From contig NC_088322.1 in the NCBI RefSeq assembly GCF_910592395.1, forward strand, positions 2,048,001 to 2,108,000: a stretch of 60,000 nt of DNA, written 5' to 3'. This DNA comes from Lineus longissimus. Its lineage: Eukaryota; Nemertea; Pilidiophora; Heteronemertea; Lineidae. Position numbers and translations under genes: made by a program. This document shows, in pieces, positions 15,808 to 26,729 of this stretch (the stretch's first letter is position 1; every line of letters starts with the position of its first letter). The notes below the pieces were generated by a model that had not been told where the DNA came from, searched no databases, and was given only the letters and a program-made list of their open reading frames with translations.

Positions 15808-18042
15808 CTATTGATGAAGTAATGGAAAAGCAACAAAACCATCCTTGTACGGCAACAGCACACATTTCTTGACATGGTTTGGCAAAGGGATGACTTCATG
15901 GTTAGGAGCCAAGTGGGAAACTTTCCAAACACCAAGCTGAGATGATGACATAGGATGAGTAAAGAAGTCCTCTTTCCTTCTGAAATGTTTAACTACAACC
16001 ACCTTTCCTACGTCACATTCCACTAAGATATTCTGAATAACGACTATCTTGTTGGCCAAGAGTAAACAGTTGTCACCGGTATCAGCTGATAATTTCACAC
16101 CATCGTGGTAGATCGATTTGAAAGGAGTAGCATCATCATATCCTGGTGGGACGTGTCCAGGATCCGTCCCCGGACGAGGTAAATCAGTCTTCTTCTTGGT
16201 TTCTTCGTTGATAGTACAGTTGTCCATTTCAGAGAGCCTTCTTATTATCTGTGCTAAAGGTCGTTCTGGTTTTCGAATTTTCTTCTTCAGCTTCCCTAAG
16301 AAACTTTCAAATGCAAATGCAGGAAAAGAATCCAATGGTCCAAATGTTTGAACGTCTGCGGCCAGATGAATACAGTTGTGGACATTGTAGACCATTTGGC
16401 CAGTCCCATAGAGCTTTTCAAATGTATGCACAAAATGCGCCAGCAGGTCATAAGCATACCCACAGTGTGATTGCCAAAGAGCCTCGCTGGCTAGACAAGA
16501 GATAGCCACATGAAAGGACAAGAAGTTTTTGTAACATTGCTCTGACATGCACCCCTTGACTACAACAGGACCGAGGTACAACAGGAACTGCCTGTATTCT
16601 GTTGCCTTCCATCTCTCCAGTTCAGATAGAGAACGACATTTTCTTTGAAATTCAGAGGGAAGACTATCTTGACAAAGAAGTATATGTTCCGAAATTTGCT
16701 TGAGGTGTTCAGCAGACAACTTTGATGCATGTTTCTTTATAGGGGCACGTGCCCACAGCCAAATAAGACGCTTCATCACTCCAAGGCATACTAAATGCAT
16801 ATAATCTAAGGGGAATTGGGACACAACACCAAGTGAAAGATCGGTCAACGGTGAGATACCTACCTGATGAGTATCATTGTAGAATTGCTCCTTGAACCGG
16901 GCATCATCACGCAATGGAACATCTTCACGTTGAAGTAAAGAAAGGTGAACAGGAAATGTCAATTTTCCTTCCCATTCACCTTTCTGAACACACTTCTCAC
17001 AACAATCGTATCCGGCATGGCCTTTCACTTGTTTAACAAATGCACGGGCTGGGGCATCGCATATAAAACAGTGAACTTTAAGATCACACCTCAAGGAATT
17101 GACACTAATGCCATTGGCTTCAATCATCTTCATTTCCTGAACAAAATCGTACAAAAACTCATCAATATTTACAGGTTTTTCAGCACCAGCAAAAAGGCCA
17201 ATGACAAAAACCTTAGTTTCAAAAGGGAGAACAACTTTACCCAAAATGGGCCAAAACTGAATTCTAGAACTCTTGAATAAAGGTAATCCATCAATGTTCA
17301 CTTGTAACCAAAGTGTAGCACCCTCTTGCAGTTCAATACTGACAGTAGCACAAATGATGGCTCTCTGAACTGCTTTCTCAATACCAAAATGATAATAGGA
17401 TCCACCAGCTATTTCCTTGATATTGTATTGAGTCTGTGTTCCTAACAGAGTCCTTGCATCAGAGGGTAAATCTGGGTGATATGATTTCAGGATTTTCAGA
17501 AGAGACGTAACTTTAGACTGATATACATCCACTCCCCATTCTGCCAATCGATCCTTCAAACTAACTTCGTTACTTGCATCACAGTCACTATCACAAGAAT
17601 CTGTATCAGTGACTGTGTCTGCGCCCGGGTCCTCAGGAAAATCCATGTCCCCGTCAGAAACATCAGCTATACTTCCATGATCATCAACATCTGATGTTGA
17701 AGGTATTACATCTGCAGGGTTATTAGCCTCAAGAGAATCTTGAAAGACAGCACTAGATGGAACATGTACGCCGCAAGAGTCAAGTGAAACATCCAGATCT
17801 ATCCCAGTATGAAAACCCAACATCTGTGACACCGGTATAGAACTATTGTTGTGGACCTCACGATCATCTTCATCATCATCATCTGCATCCTGATGACAAG
17901 CAGCAGCCTCTGATTCTTGAATCGCATCCATGTGTGCTTGCACACAGGAGGCAAGGCGTCGTCTCTTTCTTTGCTGTGAAGCACGGCGTTGCCTCCTTTG
18001 CTGCGGATTGTTTCTATCTTCATCCAGATTGTTCATTTTCAA
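15808..18042 (-). CDS. CACTA/Tnp2-like transposase (copy 1)
   Basis: 744 aa, single exon, ATG at 18042. An Arg-rich nuclear-localisation-type segment (residues 16-30) is followed by a long acidic, Ser/Asp-rich region (50-160). The conserved body starts near 165 (DRLAEWGVDVYQSKVTSLLK) and includes LPSDARTLL, GGSYYHFG, NIDGLPLFKSS (Asp251), FICDAPARAF (Asp329), a Cys cluster (CCEKC), FPLDYMHLVCLGVMKRL (Asp413), and near the end FESFLGKLKKKIRKPERP, which recalls the DUF4218 part of plant Tnp2 proteins. The Asp residues are candidates for the DDE catalytic set. It cuts and joins the transposon ends. The ORF is intact. It differs from copy 2 at residue 90 (Cys here, Gly there). Confidence 0.8.
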   Translation of the reverse strand: MKMNNLDEDRNNPQQRRQRRASQQRKRRRLASCVQAHMDAIQESEAAACHQDADDDDEDDREVHNNSSIPVSQMLGFHTGIDLDVSLDSCGVHVPSSAVFQDSLEANNPADVIPSTSDVDDHGSIADVSDGDMDFPEDPGADTVTDTDSCDSDCDASNEVSLKDRLAEWGVDVYQSKVTSLLKILKSYHPDLPSDARTLLGTQTQYNIKEIAGGSYYHFGIEKAVQRAIICATVSIELQEGATLWLQVNIDGLPLFKSSRIQFWPILGKVVLPFETKVFVIGLFAGAEKPVNIDEFLYDFVQEMKMIEANGISVNSLRCDLKVHCFICDAPARAFVKQVKGHAGYDCCEKCVQKGEWEGKLTFPVHLSLLQREDVPLRDDARFKEQFYNDTHQVGISPLTDLSLGVVSQFPLDYMHLVCLGVMKRLIWLWARAPIKKHASKLSAEHLKQISEHILLCQDSLPSEFQRKCRSLSELERWKATEYRQFLLYLGPVVVKGCMSEQCYKNFLSFHVAISCLASEALWQSHCGYAYDLLAHFVHTFEKLYGTGQMVYNVHNCIHLAADVQTFGPLDSFPAFAFESFLGKLKKKIRKPERPLAQIIRRLSEMDNCTINEETKKKTDLPRPGTDPGHVPPGYDDATPFKSIYHDGVKLSADTGDNCLLLANKIVVIQNILVECDVGKVVVVKHFRRKEDFFTHPMSSSQLGVWKVSHLAPNHEVIPLPNHVKKCVLLPYKDGFVAFPLLHQ

Positions 18043-19149
18043 TGGAAATGGGGAAGGTTCCTCAAGACATGCAAGAATATAAATGCAAATTTAGGCCCAG
18101 GACTAGGTCAATTCAAGAAGTCAAGTCAAACCAAATAGGCCTACTAAATTCTGGACACTTTCACAGGCCCTTGGCTCAGAGCTTGAATAGCATACACGTA
18201 CTAGACCTCGACCTACCCACTAAACACCACCTATTCTATCCCACACTACGACGAATAAAAAATTTCTTGACAAAGCCAGTGCAATGCCATCAATCAAGGC
18301 CAAGGGAGCAAGGCCTCACCATCAAATTTGCCCACCTAAAAATGACCTATCAGTGCAGGCTTTAATACATGTAAAATGCTAATAGGCCAACATCAAAATT
18401 CAAGGCACCCTGTAGGCTATCGCCGCTATGCTACATTTACAGCCTGTCCTAGATTTAGCCTGCTTAGGCTAGTTTTCCCGGCGTTGACAAAGCGTAGAAA
18501 TCTCAACAATGCAACAGTCAGCAGTGCAGAGGCCTCACAGTCACACAGGCATCATCCATCAACCAAAACCTGCTGAGCAAACACAAATCCGAGTCTCAAC
18601 ACACAGTGTGACCAAAGTGTCTGTAGAAACATTCAGAGGCGAGGCCTACACGTTCTGTACATGTATGTTGTACATGAGCAGTACATCATGTACATGACCA
18701 TGAATGAATGCACAGGCTGTGGATGATCTATGATTTGACCCACCACAAAAGCCTAAAATGTAGCATTAATGACAATTTCCGGGAAAGTTTGACTATTTCA
18801 CAACATACTTTGATATCAATCGCATACTTACGCACTAATCAAACTAAAATTGGAGGCGAAATGTTGGTTTTAGAATGAAAAGAAATGCGGGAATCGAGAG
18901 TAACTCAAATCGTACACCGAGCGCCAAAGTGAAAACGCATGCGTTCCTCGGTTTCACCAAGCCACCGATAGTAGGCGCTTGTGAAATAGCGCGGGAAAGC
19001 GATGGGTGGTGTGGTTCGGCGGGGTTGGCCTAGGCCTACTCAATCAGTCAATCGCTGGTGGGCCTAATAGGATGAGAGCTGATTCTCACAATAATTCATT
19101 AAAACCAAAGTTTCATGATGTTAACCAGTATTGATCATATCGTAGTGGA
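18043..19149. other. upstream region of the transposase gene
   Basis: No gene is supported. It contains a palindrome-rich stretch at about 18655-18698 built from GTACATG/CATGTAC words that could form a hairpin, and a more GC-rich part near 18990-19040 that may hold the transposase promoter. Confidence 0.4.
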
Positions 19150-19390
19150 TGGTTGACGGGAGGTCAAGCAGTGGCCCACCAGTTGACCAATAATGTTTTT
19201 CAGTGGATGGCATCAGTGGCCCGATGTCGGCCCACCAACTCCTGTTTAGTTCCTCCAATCGCCGCAGGATGTCGCCAATAGGTGATCATACACGGGCGAA
19301 TTTAGCCAGAAGGCCACTGGTGGCTAACTCGTGGCTGCCACCGCCACTCTTCGCCACCCGTTCCCCTCATATGCCACTAGTGGCCCACCG
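19150..19390. repeat. right subterminal motif array
   Basis: GTGGCCCACC, GCCACTGGTGGC and GCCACTAGTGGC words (perfect 12-bp palindrome at 19373-19384) mirror the left array. Confidence 0.7.
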
Positions 19391-20649
19391 ATCCTTGCTG
19401 TCTGGGAAGCAATCTGAGAATTCTGAATGTTAACCTGGGCGTCAGAAACCACGAATATGTGCATTTTGTATGGTCCCTTTCCAGATTTCTTTGTAATAGA
19501 TAATTGAATACCATCTTTTGTGTTCTGGAGCTTCTTTCCTGATCCGTGTAGACGATTGTCTTCAGAAGTTCTCAGGTCCAACCATAAACCATAGTGATTA
19601 GAATCACCATAGTATTTCTCCATGGTCATGTTACAGTCATGAGTTTTCTTCAAATCTTCAGACATGAAGTGTTTCTTGATCTCCTCCCATTGATCCATCA
19701 TTCTCATTCCTTCTGGGAACACCTGATTGGCAACACCCTCTATTGTGATCTGCACTTTACTTATGTTAGGGTTTTCAAACTTCTCTGAATCTCTAGCTCC
19801 ATCTACATAGTCAGACACAAATAGTAATAATAATCCTTTAATAGACATTCTTGGAAAGTTGATGTTCTCAATAATTAGTGTTTCATTAGCAGTAACATTG
19901 ACTGTTTTAAAATGGTCTACCCAATCATAAAATATTGAGAATCGAGAATTGTACTTGTTACTCAATTGACTAGCAATCATCTTGTTGGTTACGGTGTCAT
20001 ATTCAAAACAAATATTCTCTAGTTTGTAGCCCATACTTGCTGTGGTTGCGGTAACTATGATCTCTTCCTTTGGTGCTAATGTGATTTCAATGATAACATC
20101 TTCTTGAATTGGAAACTTGTAAAATGGAGCATGATGATGGAATAATTCAAAATCTAACGGTATTTTGTACTTCTTGTCAAACACTTTCTTTAATGTCTTT
20201 TCATTAGCTGTTTCTCCAGTGACATCAGCTTCAGCGACTCCTGATCTTAATTCTCTAAGATTTTCTGATTGAATACCCTGAAAAACTCTATCATTTCTTT
20301 CTTCTTCTGTTAGCCACAGATCTTTAAATGTAGAATAATGACTGTATTCGTCGAGGTCAAATATCTGCTCTGTTCCCCACTTAACCACCATCTTTGAAAT
20401 CAGGTTTCTACCAAGAATATTTACAACACTATTTTTAGAATCACCAGAAATGGTTACATCAGCAGACAGATAAAGAGATTTAGGTACAAAGAATGTATTC
20501 TCTCGCAATGCCGGTATTCTAACATACAGTGTTTCTTTGGGATTTGCAGATGAGGGGTTATGAGTAATGATATGATGCTGCCTCTCAGCTTTTAAACCAA
20601 GTGGAATATTATGTGCCCTTTCGGTATTTAATAAATATCCTGTTGCCAT
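19324..20649 (-). pseudogene. major capsid protein gene of the viral element, 3' end replaced by transposon (copy 1)
   Basis: 441-aa ORF from ATG 20649. The conserved part resembles the double-jelly-roll hexon-type capsid proteins of Polinton/adintovirus-like elements: LYVRIPALRENTFFVPKSL, then VVKWGTEQIFDLDEY, FQGIQSENL, YDWVDHFKTV, and a C-terminal HGSGKKLQNTKDGIQL ... VVSDAQ motif. It would form the main shell of the virion. The native frame runs to 19407. From there the last ~27 codons are read from the end of the inserted CACTA-like element, so the native terminus is only a few residues short. The jelly-roll body is otherwise complete, so the product might still fold. A TTTTACTAGT box lies 13 nt upstream of the start. 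Confidence 0.8.
19373..19406 (-). repeat. right terminal inverted repeat of the CACTA-like element (copy 1)
   Basis: Read from the end inwards it starts CCCAGACAGCAA and then GGTGGGCCACTAGTGGC, pairing with the left end at 8897. Confidence 0.8.
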
Positions 20650-21135
20650 TTTCTATTTATTTACTAGTAAAATTATGTGGACTTTGAAGATCACTCATTT
20701 CGCAATACTCGCCTAGTCACGTAGTAATCTAGTGTCATAGGTTAACTGCAAGAATAAGATTCTCTTCTAAGAGAATATCTAGGTCAGATTGATTGGATTC
20801 TGTTCTAAGAGAGTCACAACTAGAAAGTAGAGTATGATACTAAAAAATATCCTGTACTAACCTGTAAAATCTGTGTAAAATCCTTCTCCAACTCGGGGTA
20901 TTTTGATTTGAGTCGCTAACCTGTAAAATCTGTGTAGTCACACGCAAGTTATTCCAAAGAATGTGGCAACAGCGATGATGCCATTTCGCAGTGAGTCACT
21001 TACTGCGTAATGACTTAATTGGTTTTTCCTCGTATTGGCTGGTTTACGAGGTAGTGTTTTCCCCGTAATACGATCGATATTTTGTTAAAGCTGACATGAT
21101 GATTTCTACAGTATATTCCCTCACCATTTCATTGA
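20650..21135. other. viral element flank upstream of the capsid gene
   Basis: No gene is seen. It holds a perfect hairpin (ATTCTCTT-CT-AAGAGAAT, 20759-20776) and a 21-bp direct repeat at 20857-20877 and 20916-20936 (core CCTGTAAAATCTGTGTA). One terminus of the Polinton-like element may lie here, but I could not define a terminal inverted repeat because the other end is outside the window. Confidence 0.4.
20663..20672 (-). promoter_or_regulatory. TTTTACTAGT box upstream of capsid gene
   Basis: Same 10-mer and orientation as the box before the chromodomain ORF, 13 nt from the ATG. It is repeated in the duplicated copy at 26743-26752. Confidence 0.35.
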
Positions 21136-21264
21136 AGAATAGTAGTATTGTGGTGGATGGTTCTTTGGGGTTGTAGGCTATTTTGGGGCAAAAGACCTGT
21201 AAGGTCTTTGGTCAAAAGGGCCTAAAACATAACCTAGTTCCTACCACCACAATACTACTATTCT
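21136..21264. mobile_element. 129-bp inverted-repeat element (MITE-like), copy 1
   Basis: The 21-bp arms 21136-21156 and 21244-21264 are exact reverse complements (AGAATAGTAGTATTGTGGTG plus G). The loop contains a smaller stem AAAGACC-TGTAA-GGTCTTT. The duplication breakpoint lies 9 nt downstream. Confidence 0.6.
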
Positions 21265-21887
21265 GGCGTTGTTACTATTCTCAGGTTGGGTCTCTGACAA
21301 CCCCTGGAAATTTTTGCAAAAAGAAGAGGACCACAGAAATGTTTTAAGACTATTCAATCTAAGCACTGCCTTGAAAAAGTCTTGGTCTGCCACTGCTTGT
21401 CACATAATGTCACAAAGTCTCATGATGTCACAACAGGCTTTAACTTTTGAGGCGAGTCAAGGGTCGAAATAAGCGTTTCACATCGCATTGTGCTACGCCA
21501 GGAATTGCAGTGCTTCACAAAGAACCAACAACTTAGCAACTTTTTCCACAGAATTCAAATCATTCATTTAGTAATTAAATTAGTACATGTAGATTTGGGA
21601 CATAAAACTTCATCTAAAATGAAAATTGCTGGAAATCAAAAAAATTTATTTCGAGCCTTGCAATGAATGATCACTTTCCAGTGCCATCCCTAATCCGAAG
21701 TTGACTCACTGAGAGATACTACTACATGTATTCACTTGCTTGATAGCTTCAATTTCCACAGTCATGACAGTTTTCAATCAGACAGAATACGACTGCATTG
21801 TTTTGAATTCTCTATTAACAAACATCCCACCCATGAAGAACAATGCGAATGAATGAATCTGTCAACTAGATAGTACATTTTGTAGGC

Positions 21888-24122
21888 CTATTGATGAAGT
21901 AATGGAAAAGCAACAAAACCATCCTTGTACGGCAACAGCACACATTTCTTGACATGGTTTGGCAAAGGGATGACTTCATGGTTAGGAGCCAAGTGGGAAA
22001 CTTTCCAAACACCAAGCTGAGATGATGACATAGGATGAGTAAAGAAGTCCTCTTTCCTTCTGAAATGTTTAACTACAACCACCTTTCCTACGTCACATTC
22101 CACTAAGATATTCTGAATAACGACTATCTTGTTGGCCAAGAGTAAACAGTTGTCACCGGTATCAGCTGATAATTTCACACCATCGTGGTAGATCGATTTG
22201 AAAGGAGTAGCATCATCATATCCTGGTGGGACGTGTCCAGGATCCGTCCCCGGACGAGGTAAATCAGTCTTCTTCTTGGTTTCTTCGTTGATAGTACAGT
22301 TGTCCATTTCAGAGAGCCTTCTTATTATCTGTGCTAAAGGTCGTTCTGGTTTTCGAATTTTCTTCTTCAGCTTCCCTAAGAAACTTTCAAATGCAAATGC
22401 AGGAAAAGAATCCAATGGTCCAAATGTTTGAACGTCTGCGGCCAGATGAATACAGTTGTGGACATTGTAGACCATTTGGCCAGTCCCATAGAGCTTTTCA
22501 AATGTATGCACAAAATGCGCCAGCAGGTCATAAGCATACCCACAGTGTGATTGCCAAAGAGCCTCGCTGGCTAGACAAGAGATAGCCACATGAAAGGACA
22601 AGAAGTTTTTGTAACATTGCTCTGACATGCACCCCTTGACTACAACAGGACCGAGGTACAACAGGAACTGCCTGTATTCTGTTGCCTTCCATCTCTCCAG
22701 TTCAGATAGAGAACGACATTTTCTTTGAAATTCAGAGGGAAGACTATCTTGACAAAGAAGTATATGTTCCGAAATTTGCTTGAGGTGTTCAGCAGACAAC
22801 TTTGATGCATGTTTCTTTATAGGGGCACGTGCCCACAGCCAAATAAGACGCTTCATCACTCCAAGGCATACTAAATGCATATAATCTAAGGGGAATTGGG
22901 ACACAACACCAAGTGAAAGATCGGTCAACGGTGAGATACCTACCTGATGAGTATCATTGTAGAATTGCTCCTTGAACCGGGCATCATCACGCAATGGAAC
23001 ATCTTCACGTTGAAGTAAAGAAAGGTGAACAGGAAATGTCAATTTTCCTTCCCATTCACCTTTCTGAACACACTTCTCACAACAATCGTATCCGGCATGG
23101 CCTTTCACTTGTTTAACAAATGCACGGGCTGGGGCATCGCATATAAAACAGTGAACTTTAAGATCACACCTCAAGGAATTGACACTAATGCCATTGGCTT
23201 CAATCATCTTCATTTCCTGAACAAAATCGTACAAAAACTCATCAATATTTACAGGTTTTTCAGCACCAGCAAAAAGGCCAATGACAAAAACCTTAGTTTC
23301 AAAAGGGAGAACAACTTTACCCAAAATGGGCCAAAACTGAATTCTAGAACTCTTGAATAAAGGTAATCCATCAATGTTCACTTGTAACCAAAGTGTAGCA
23401 CCCTCTTGCAGTTCAATACTGACAGTAGCACAAATGATGGCTCTCTGAACTGCTTTCTCAATACCAAAATGATAATAGGATCCACCAGCTATTTCCTTGA
23501 TATTGTATTGAGTCTGTGTTCCTAACAGAGTCCTTGCATCAGAGGGTAAATCTGGGTGATATGATTTCAGGATTTTCAGAAGAGACGTAACTTTAGACTG
23601 ATATACATCCACTCCCCATTCTGCCAATCGATCCTTCAAACTAACTTCGTTACTTGCATCACAGTCACTATCACAAGAATCTGTATCAGTGACTGTGTCT
23701 GCGCCCGGGTCCTCAGGAAAATCCATGTCCCCGTCAGAAACATCAGCTATACTTCCATGATCATCAACATCTGATGTTGAAGGTATTACATCTGCAGGGT
23801 TATTGGCCTCAAGAGAATCTTGAAAGACAGCACTAGATGGAACATGTACGCCGCCAGAGTCAAGTGAAACATCCAGATCTATCCCAGTATGAAAACCCAA
23901 CATCTGTGACACCGGTATAGAACTATTGTTGTGGACCTCACGATCATCTTCATCATCATCATCTGCATCCTGATGACAAGCAGCAGCCTCTGATTCTTGA
24001 ATCGCATCCATGTGTGCTTGCACACAGGAGGCAAGGCGTCGTCTCTTTCTTTGCTGTGAAGCACGGCGTTGCCTCCTTTGCTGCGGATTGTTTCTATCTT
24101 CATCCAGATTGTTCATTTTCAA
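21888..24122 (-). CDS. CACTA/Tnp2-like transposase (copy 2)
   Basis: The second copy of the 744-aa transposase, identical to copy 1 except Gly for Cys at residue 90 in the acidic N-terminal region, outside the conserved body. All motif residues (Asp251, Asp329, Asp413, Cys cluster) are kept. It sits in a truncated element that has a right end (to 25486) but no left end of its own, and it lacks the DUF4806-type partner gene. It could supply protein but could not move as a unit unless it used the distant left end at 8897. Confidence 0.8.
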   Translation of the reverse strand: MKMNNLDEDRNNPQQRRQRRASQQRKRRRLASCVQAHMDAIQESEAAACHQDADDDDEDDREVHNNSSIPVSQMLGFHTGIDLDVSLDSGGVHVPSSAVFQDSLEANNPADVIPSTSDVDDHGSIADVSDGDMDFPEDPGADTVTDTDSCDSDCDASNEVSLKDRLAEWGVDVYQSKVTSLLKILKSYHPDLPSDARTLLGTQTQYNIKEIAGGSYYHFGIEKAVQRAIICATVSIELQEGATLWLQVNIDGLPLFKSSRIQFWPILGKVVLPFETKVFVIGLFAGAEKPVNIDEFLYDFVQEMKMIEANGISVNSLRCDLKVHCFICDAPARAFVKQVKGHAGYDCCEKCVQKGEWEGKLTFPVHLSLLQREDVPLRDDARFKEQFYNDTHQVGISPLTDLSLGVVSQFPLDYMHLVCLGVMKRLIWLWARAPIKKHASKLSAEHLKQISEHILLCQDSLPSEFQRKCRSLSELERWKATEYRQFLLYLGPVVVKGCMSEQCYKNFLSFHVAISCLASEALWQSHCGYAYDLLAHFVHTFEKLYGTGQMVYNVHNCIHLAADVQTFGPLDSFPAFAFESFLGKLKKKIRKPERPLAQIIRRLSEMDNCTINEETKKKTDLPRPGTDPGHVPPGYDDATPFKSIYHDGVKLSADTGDNCLLLANKIVVIQNILVECDVGKVVVVKHFRRKEDFFTHPMSSSQLGVWKVSHLAPNHEVIPLPNHVKKCVLLPYKDGFVAFPLLHQ

Positions 24123-25403
24123 TGGAAATGGGGAAGGTTCCTCAAGACATGCAAGAATATAAATGCAAATTTAGGCCCAGGACTAGGTCAATTCAAGAAG
24201 TCAAGTCAAACCAAATAGGCCTACTAAATTCTGGACACTTTCACAGGCCCTTGGCTCAGAGCTTGAATAGCATACACGTACTAGACCTCGACCTACCCAC
24301 TAAACACCACCTATTCTATCCCACACTACGACGAATAAAAAATTTCTTGACAAAGCCAGTGCAATGCCATCAATCAAGGCCAAGGGAGCAAGGCCTCACC
24401 ATCAAATTTGCCCACCTAAAAATGACCTATCAGTGCAGGCTTTAATACATGTAAAATGCTAATAGGCCAACATCAAAATTCAAGGCACCCTGTAGGCTAT
24501 CGCCGCTATGCTACATTTACAGCCTGTCCTAGATTTAGCCTGCTTAGGCTAGTTTTCCCGGCGTTGACAAAGCGTAGAAATCTCAACAATGCAACAGTCA
24601 GCAGTGCAGAGGCCTCACAGTCACACAGGCATCATCCATCAACCAAAACCTGCTGAGCAAACACAAATCCGAGTCTCAACACACAGTGTGACCAAAGTGT
24701 CTGTAGAAACATTCAGAGGCGAGGCCTACACGTTCTGTACATGTATGTTGTACATGAGCAGTACATCATGTACATGACCATGAATGAATGCACAGGCTGT
24801 GGATGATCTATGATTTGACCCACCACAAAAGCCTAAAATGTAGCATTAATGACAATTTCCGGGAAAGTTTGACTATTTCACAACATACTTTGATATCAAT
24901 CGCATACTTACGCACTAATCAAACTAAAATTGGAGGCGAAATGTTGGTTTTAGAATGAAAAGAAATGCGGGAATCGAGAGTAACTCAAATCGTACACCGA
25001 GCGCCAAAGTGAAAACGCATGCGTTCCTCGGTTTCACCAAGCCACCGATAGTAGGCGCTTGTGAAATAGCGCGGGAAAGCGATGGGTGGTGTGGTTCGGC
25101 GGGGTTGGCCTAGGCCTACTCAATCAGTCAATCGCTGGTGGGCCTAATAGGATGAGAGCTGATTCTCACAATAATTCATTAAAACCAAAGTTTCATGATG
25201 TTAACCAGTATTGATCATATCGTAGTGGATGGTTGACGGGAGGTCAAGCAGTGGCCCACCAGTTGACCAATAATGTTTTTCAGTGGATGGCATCAGTGGC
25301 CCGATGTCGGCCCACCAACTCCTGTTTAGTTCCTCCAATCGCCGCAGGATGTCGCCAATAGGTGATCATACACGGGCGAATTTAGCCAGAAGGCCACTGG
25401 TGG

Positions 25404-26729
25404 CTAACTCGTGGCTGCCACCGCCACTCTTCGCCACCCGTTCCCCTCATATGCCACTAGTGGCCCACCGATCCTTGCTGTCTGGGAAGCAATCTGAGAA
25501 TTCTGAATGTTAACCTGGGCGTCAGAAACCACGAATATGTGCATTTTGTATGGTCCCTTTCCAGATTTCTTTGTAATAGATAATTGAATACCATCTTTTG
25601 TGTTCTGGAGCTTCTTTCCTGATCCGTGTAGACGATTGTCTTCAGAAGTTCTCAGGTCCAACCATAAACCATAGTGATTAGAATCACCATAGTATTTCTC
25701 CATGGTCATGTTACAGTCATGAGTTTTCTTCAAATCTTCAGACATGAAGTGTTTCTTGATCTCCTCCCATTGATCCATCATTCTCATTCCTTCTGGGAAC
25801 ACCTGATTGGCAACACCCTCTATTGTGATCTGCACTTTACTTATGTTAGGGTTTTCAAACTTCTCTGAATCTCTAGCTCCATCTACATAGTCAGACACAA
25901 ATAGTAATAATAATCCTTTAATAGACATTCTTGGAAAGTTGATGTTCTCAATAATTAGTGTTTCATTAGCAGTAACATTGACTGTTTTAAAATGGTCTAC
26001 CCAATCATAAAATATTGAGAATCGAGAATTGTACTTGTTACTCAATTGACTAGCAATCATCTTGTTGGTTACGGTGTCATATTCAAAACAAATATTCTCT
26101 AGTTTGTAGCCCATACTTGCTGTGGTTGCGGTAACTATGATCTCTTCCTTTGGTGCTAATGTGATTTCAATGATAACATCTTCTTGAATTGGAAACTTGT
26201 AAAATGGAGCATGATGATGGAATAATTCAAAATCTAACGGTATTTTGTACTTCTTGTCAAACACTTTCTTTAATGTCTTTTCATTAGCTGTTTCTCCAGT
26301 GACATCAGCTTCAGCGACTCCTGATCTTAATTCTCTAAGATTTTCTGATTGAATACCCTGAAAAACTCTATCATTTCTTTCTTCTTCTGTTAGCCACAGA
26401 TCTTTAAATGTAGAATAATGACTGTATTCGTCGAGGTCAAATATCTGCTCTGTTCCCCACTTAACCACCATCTTTGAAATCAGGTTTCTACCAAGAATAT
26501 TTACAACACTATTTTTAGAATCACCAGAAATGGTTACATCAGCAGACAGATAAAGAGATTTAGGTACAAAGAATGTATTCTCTCGCAATGCCGGTATTCT
26601 AACATACAGTGTTTCTTTGGGATTTGCAGATGAGGGGTTATGAGTAATGATATGATGCTGCCTCTCAGCTTTTAAACCAAGTGGAATATTATGTGCCCTT
26701 TCGGTATTTAATAAATATCCTGTTGCCAT
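25404..26729 (-). pseudogene. major capsid protein gene with transposon-derived 3' end (copy 2)
   Basis: The translated product is identical to the copy at 19324-20649, including the ~27 transposon-derived terminal codons. The duplication therefore happened after the transposon had inserted in the capsid gene. Confidence 0.8.
25453..25486 (-). repeat. right terminal inverted repeat of CACTA-like element (copy 2)
   Basis: Duplicate of 19373-19406. Confidence 0.8.

Larger units (their letters stand above)
8897..19406 (-). mobile_element. CACTA/Tnp2-like DNA transposon, ~10.5 kb, inserted in the capsid gene
   Basis: The ends are inverted: CCCAGACAGCAA at 8897 and its complement ending at 19406, with further matches for about 34 bp and related subterminal repeats inside both ends. 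The flanks read ...GTGAA before and AAGC... after, consistent with a 2-bp AA target duplication. Removing the insert and one AA brings the capsid frame to a stop within a few codons, which independently supports these borders. Inside are a 744-aa transposase and a six-exon DUF4806-type gene, both transcribed leftwards. The transposase type and the subterminal motif arrays fit the CACTA superfamily, although the terminal bases are not CACTA itself. Confidence 0.8.
15201..21280. repeat. 6,080-bp tandem duplication, copy 1
   Basis: Begins at TCAGGTTGGG (15201) inside the transposon between its two genes. It covers the transposase, right transposon end, capsid gene, viral flank and a 129-bp inverted-repeat element up to 21273, then 7 nt (ACTATTC) before copy 2. 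Annotated genes inside it occur again 6,080 bp downstream. Confidence 0.95.

Noticed and set aside
17934-18365. 143-codon plus-strand frame over the transposase start
   Set aside because: It overlaps the transposase N-terminus on the opposite strand, and no motif is seen; treated as a shadow.
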